Assembly (NCBI GenBank): GCA_965225935.1
Contig: CBDDCC010000016.1
Location: forward strand, 62,001 to 126,000
Direction: 5' to 3'
Source: CALJXB01 sp965225935
GTDB lineage: Bacteria > Pseudomonadota > Alphaproteobacteria > Kiloniellales > JAKSDN01
Length of the DNA: 64,000 nt
Shown here: positions 60,581 through 64,000 of the stretch, piece after piece
Position numbering within the stretch: the stretch's first letter is position 1
Layout: each line of letters opens with the position of its first letter
Program-made: the position numbers and the translations under genes
The notes under the pieces: generated by a model
The model's database searches: none
Told to the model about the DNA's origin: nothing
What the model saw: only the letters and a program-made list of their open reading frames with translations

Positions 60581-60736
60581 ATGACACGCTTCAACAAGGC
60601 GACGGCCGCGGCCCTCGCCGGAGCCCTGGTGACCGCAGTGGCGGCCTTCTGGCCGCTCGGCTCCGAGCTGCAAGGGGCGCTCCAGACCGTGCTGACCGCG
60701 GCGCTGGTCTGGCTGGTGCCCAACCGCGGCGCTTGA
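60581..60736 (+). CDS. Small holin-like membrane protein
   Basis: A 51-residue protein with two hydrophobic segments (AAALAGALVTAVAAFWPLG and LQTVLTAALVWLVPN) and a basic start. Size and layout fit small phage holins or GTA-type membrane peptides, followed here by a lipoprotein. AAGGAGATCGACC precedes the ATG. Confidence 0.6.
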   Translation: MTRFNKATAAALAGALVTAVAAFWPLGSELQGALQTVLTAALVWLVPNRGA

Positions 60737-60750
60737 GGGAGGCACGGGCC

Positions 60751-61056
60751 ATGAGACGACGCTTCCTGATCCCCTGCCTCGGTCTGCTGCTGGCGGGCTG
60801 CGGCTTCACCGAGACCGGCGGACGGCTGCGCGACTTCGTGGCTGTCGAAGGCGCCCGGGCTTACGACGAGGGCCTGGCCAACGCCGAGTTCTTCGTCTGC
60901 CGCGCCGCCTCCATCGGCAGCGTGCAGCGCCGCTACGGCGGCAACCGGGAGACGGCCCAGGCCTGGCGCACCCTTTGTCTCGGAGACGGCGAGGCGGTGG
61001 TCGACCTCATCACCCTGCCGACCGAGGCCGGCCGGCCCGCTGCCCCGGCGCCCTGA
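60751..61056 (+). CDS. Small lipoprotein, possible lysis-related protein
   Basis: A 101-residue protein with lipobox Leu14-Ala-Gly-Cys17 (LLLAGCGF), so it should be lipidated and membrane-anchored. The mature part contains two further Cys (FFVCRAAS, RTLCLGDG) and NAEFFVCRAASIGSVQRRYG, a pattern seen in small proteins at the end of alphaproteobacterial prophages. Position after a holin-like gene suggests an outer spanin-like or lysis role; this is inference. Confidence 0.65.
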   Translation: MRRRFLIPCLGLLLAGCGFTETGGRLRDFVAVEGARAYDEGLANAEFFVCRAASIGSVQRRYGGNRETAQAWRTLCLGDGEAVVDLITLPTEAGRPAAPAP

Positions 61057-61650
61057 GGGGCCGCTCTTCGATCCCGTTCCAAACGTCCCCGTTCTTACCT
61101 GCCCGGAGTTCATACCGGCCCAGACAGTTCTTTTCCCACCTTCGGCCCCGTTCCGGGGCAACTCCCCCCATACGTTACCCACCTTTCCCTTTCCTCCCAC
61201 CCCGTCCCAGGGGCGCCCCTTAGCGGGCGCCCTCCCGTCCTCCCTCCGCGGTCCGGCCCAAGGCAGCCGAGGCCTTCCCCCCGAATGCCAGCTCCTCGAA
61301 CGCGCTCCCAGGCCCGATCTGCCGGTCGTTTTCCCGCGCTTCGCCCGGACTCCGGCCAGCTGGCGATCCCACCGTGTCTAACTTCCCCTTGGATCGTCTT
61401 CCGTGCCTCCGGTCCCTGCTGTCCACCCATCTTGGAGTCCTAGGCGCCCCCCGCATGCTAGACTGAGCCGGCCGGCGGCGGCTCGCGCTTGGGTTTGTCC
61501 CGGGCGCGGCCGGCGGCTATTTTGCTGTCCTTGATCAGCGCTGAGAGGCAGCGGCCGGATGGAGCGGCGTTCGACATGTGAGACTGGCCCTCGACCTGGG
61601 GTCGGGGACCGTCCCGGCGCGTCTCCGGCACGCGGCCGCGAGGTGACGCC
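61057..61650. other. C-rich non-coding region at the right prophage border
   Basis: These 594 bases are strongly C-rich on the plus strand (runs such as CCCTTTCCTCCCACCCCG). No coding frame with signals was found. The right attachment site may be here but I could not identify a repeat of a left-end sequence. Confidence 0.4.
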
Positions 61651-63519
61651 GTGAGTGACTGGGCGCGGTTCCGCCGCTTCATCCTGCCGTCGCTCACCCT
61701 GGCGATCTTCCTGGTCAGCCTGATCCACAGCTTCGTCAAGACCCAGACCCTGGAAGAGCAGATCGGCGACCAGGTGACCCAAGCCATGTGGGTGGTCAGC
61801 GAGACCGAGATCGATTTCCTGCAGCTTCTGGTGATCCTGGAGCAGTATCAGAAGGGCGACCCGGCGGTCTCGCGCGAGGACGTGCTCCGGCGGGTGGATA
61901 GCTTCCGCATGAGCCTCCCGGCCCTCTTGGAAGGCACGGACATCGAACCGCTGCGGGCCCTGCTCGACGACGACCTGATCATGCGCCTGGAGCCGCTGCA
62001 GGACGAACTGGTGGCCTTGAGCCCCAGGCTGCGCACCTTGCGGCGGGACGACAGTGCCGCCCTCCAGGCAATTCACGCCGCCCTTCAGCCCTACGGGCCC
62101 CTGCTGCGCGAGCTGGTGACCCAGACCCACCGCCAGGATAGCTGGCGGGCCAGCCTCTACCGCGCCCGCGACCTGACGATCTATCTGGAGATCGGCGGTG
62201 GGCTCGCCGGCATGATCTTCAGCGGCGCCCTGCTGGTGGTGATCATGGTCCGGGAGATCCGCCGCGGCGAGGAACTGCTGCGCAAGTCCCACGCCGCCGA
62301 GGTCGCCCTGGTCCAGGCGCGGAACCAGGCCGAGCAGGCCAACGCCGCCAAGTCCCGCTTCCTGGTGGCGGCCAATCACGACATGCGCCAGCCGCTGCAG
62401 TCCCTCAGCCTCTACACCGCCGCCCTCCAGGGTGCCGGCGGGGCGCCCGAGCGCGAGTCGATCTGCGAGGAGATGTCCGGCGCCATCCAGACCATGGGCC
62501 ACTTGCTGGATGCCTTGCTGGACATCGAGAATCTGGAGGAAGGGCGGGTTCGGGTCGCCCATTGCGACCTTGCGGCCTCCGACGTGCTGGCTTCGATCGA
62601 GCGCGAATTCCGGCTGCCGGCGCAGGAAAAGGGTGTCGATCTGAGGGTCGTTCCCTCGAGCCTGGGTATCCGCAGCGACCCCTTGCTGCTCGAGCGCATC
62701 GTCCAGAACCTGGTCTCGAACGCCATCAGCTATGCCCCCGAGGGCAAGGTCGTGGCGGGCTGCCGGCCGCGCGGCGACAGGGTGCGGATCGAGATCTGGG
62801 ACAACGGGGTCGGCGTGGCTGAAAACGACCTCGAGACCATCTTCGAGGACTACTACCAGGTCGACAACCCGGCGCGCGACCGGCGCAAGGGTCTGGGCCT
62901 GGGGCTGGCGATCGCCCAGCGCATCGCGCGCCTGCTGGACCACGAGATCACCGTTCGCTCCGAGCTGGGCAAGGGGTCCGTCTTCGCCGTCGATCTGCCC
63001 AGGGCGGAGCGGCTACAAGTCGCGGCCGCGGCGGCGGCACCTGCCCGAGCGCCGGCGTCGGCGCGAACCCAGGGTGCGCTGGCCGGCCGAGGCGTGGTGG
63101 CGATCGAGGACGATCCCTCGATTCTGCGCGGCATCGAGCATCTGTTGGGTGCCTGGGGTGCCGAGGTGCTCGCCTGTGCCGCGGCCGACGAGGCTCTGGC
63201 GCGCCTGGCGTCGGGCGAGTGGCGGCCGAATCTGCTGCTGGTGGACTACAGGCTGGCCGACGGGCTTAACGGCATCGACGCGGTGGAGAAGATCCGTGCG
63301 CTCTATGGCCGACCGCTGCCGGCTATCGTCATGACCGGCGACACCTCCGCCAGCGTGACCGGCGCGATTCGGGCCTCGGGCTGCTACTTGGCGCACAAGC
63401 CGCTTGATTCTCGCGTGCTACGGCGCCTAATTGACGAGCAGCTGGCCGTGGCCGAGGCGGCGGGCGGTCAGCCGGACCCTGAGACCGGGCCGCCGGCGGA
63501 GAAGCTGGAGCAGGTCTAG
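61651..63519 (+). CDS. Hybrid sensor histidine kinase/response regulator
   Basis: A 622-residue hybrid kinase. Membrane segments lie at about residues 11-29 and 178-201, with a periplasmic sensor between. The phospho-acceptor is His243 (ANHDMRQPLQSLSLY). The ATPase boxes are NLVSNAISYAPEGKV, WDNGVGVAENDLE and KGLGLGLAIAQRIARL. The C-terminal receiver domain has its Asp532 in LLLVDYRLADG and Lys in LAHKPLD. NHDMRQPLQ is typical of the NodV/RcsC-like subgroup. The start is GTG 61651. It is a chromosomal gene beyond the prophage; its stimulus and target are unknown. Confidence 0.92.
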   Translation: MSDWARFRRFILPSLTLAIFLVSLIHSFVKTQTLEEQIGDQVTQAMWVVSETEIDFLQLLVILEQYQKGDPAVSREDVLRRVDSFRMSLPALLEGTDIEPLRALLDDDLIMRLEPLQDELVALSPRLRTLRRDDSAALQAIHAALQPYGPLLRELVTQTHRQDSWRASLYRARDLTIYLEIGGGLAGMIFSGALLVVIMVREIRRGEELLRKSHAAEVALVQARNQAEQANAAKSRFLVAANHDMRQPLQSLSLYTAALQGAGGAPERESICEEMSGAIQTMGHLLDALLDIENLEEGRVRVAHCDLAASDVLASIEREFRLPAQEKGVDLRVVPSSLGIRSDPLLLERIVQNLVSNAISYAPEGKVVAGCRPRGDRVRIEIWDNGVGVAENDLETIFEDYYQVDNPARDRRKGLGLGLAIAQRIARLLDHEITVRSELGKGSVFAVDLPRAERLQVAAAAAAPARAPASARTQGALAGRGVVAIEDDPSILRGIEHLLGAWGAEVLACAAADEALARLASGEWRPNLLLVDYRLADGLNGIDAVEKIRALYGRPLPAIVMTGDTSASVTGAIRASGCYLAHKPLDSRVLRRLIDEQLAVAEAAGGQPDPETGPPAEKLEQV

Positions 63520-63612
63520 GGGCGCGTTGGCGACCGCCGCTCGCCGCCGGGTGACGGGCCGGATGCGGTGTGCCGGACGGCGATGGATGAGGGAGGAAAG
63601 GACCCGGGGGAC

Positions 63613-64000
63613 ATGCAGGACGGCGTGAAGGAGGGCGCAGAGCCGCAGGGGGACCAGCTGGACACCTCGGCGGCGGTCGAGACGGCCGAGGAGAACGCCG
63701 ACTGGTGGAACGACCAGTGGCTGAAATTCCCGACCGTCAGCCTGGACGGCGAGGGCTTGTGGCACTATTGGGACGTGCCGGAGGACAGCGGCGTCTACGC
63801 CGACGACTGGCGCAAGGGCGAGGAGCTCGCCCGGGACACGGTGGCCCACATGCAGGCCTTCGAATCCGGCAGCTCGGTGCTGCGCCGCATCATGCGGGAA
63901 ATCGACCTGGAATCGACCGTTGGCCAGGGCTTCGTCACACGCATCGAGGACATGCTGACCCGCCCCGAGGTCTACCTCGAGTCCCTGGAGCCGGGCTCGG
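63613..64000 (+). CDS. Hypothetical protein, truncated by the window end
   Basis: The frame from ATG 63613 is open to the end of the window (129 codons). The acidic N-terminus is followed by WWNDQWLKFPTVSLDGEGLW and WDVPEDSGVYADDWRKGEEL and GSSVLRRIMREIDLESTVGQ. I do not recognise the family. An earlier in-frame ATG at 63583 is possible. It is on the same strand as the kinase but 93 bases behind it. Confidence 0.65.
   Translation, partial: MQDGVKEGAEPQGDQLDTSAAVETAEENADWWNDQWLKFPTVSLDGEGLWHYWDVPEDSGVYADDWRKGEELARDTVAHMQAFESGSSVLRRIMREIDLESTVGQGFVTRIEDMLTRPEVYLESLEPGS

Noticed and set aside
61057..61120. GTTC words as a LexA box before the histidine kinase
   Set aside because: The two GTTC are eleven bases apart instead of seven.
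1..64000. tRNA genes, rRNA, insertion sequences or an integrase near the prophage borders
   Set aside because: None could be recognised; attachment sites are therefore not assigned.

Overview
The window is high-GC DNA from an alphaproteobacterium. The evidence is alphaproteobacterial-type LexA boxes (GAAC-N7-GAAC), a GcrA-type zinc domain, and a phage head-tail module in the gene order of the Rhodobacter capsulatus gene transfer agent (RcGTA). A Rhodospirillales-like marine or soil heterotroph fits best; the genus cannot be named from the sequence. All assignments come from reading the sequence; no database search was run.

Chromosomal left part (1-18.4 kb): a LivHMGF-type ABC importer ends in an amidase of the Lys-cisSer-Ser class (184-5350), suggesting amide or urea-like uptake and hydrolysis. 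Converging on it is a minus-strand set: a D-threonine aldolase/D-serine dehydratase-like PLP enzyme, an N-terminal-Cys C69/secernin-type peptidase, and an OppABCDF-type peptide importer. A divergent GcvA-like LysR regulator stands next to oppA. Then come a uronate-dehydrogenase-like SDR paired with an SMP-30/gluconolactonase, and an endonuclease/exonuclease/phosphatase-family enzyme.

Prophage (about 18.5-61.1 kb): a self-cleaving CI/LexA-type repressor with candidate operators, a zinc-ribbon plus GcrA-C protein and a DUF6456-like protein form the control region. A pyrE-like gene lies convergently beside it. Then follow terminase, portal, protease, capsid, decoration proteins, a 21-residue-repeat virion protein, and adaptor, stopper and tail terminator. 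A 6.3-kb carbohydrate cassette (HldE-like kinase/nucleotidyltransferase, glycosyltransferase-like proteins, cupin, FkbM methyltransferase) interrupts the structural genes before the tail tube. The tail block then resembles RcGTA g9-g15. Remarkably, the tail-chaperone pair and the tape measure occur twice (39.3-43.6 kb and 53.3-59.5 kb), with a fossil tape-measure fragment between. No integrase, replication gene or classical endolysin is seen in the window.

Most unusual locus: between each tail chaperone pair and its tape measure gene sits a family of exported, cysteine-containing proteins (five intact members plus one truncated relative). Four have a GAAC-N7-GAAC box (one degenerate) exactly 57-58 bases before the start. 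Five leaders share an inverted repeat CATGGCACA...TGTGCCATG with a constant 17-base loop, so that the start codon lies in the stem and the Shine-Dalgarno in the loop. I read this as an SOS-controlled, structurally gated set of phage-borne exported proteins of unknown function.

Right part (61.1-64 kb): a C-rich non-coding stretch, a hybrid histidine kinase/response regulator, and the start of an unrecognised gene cut by the window end.
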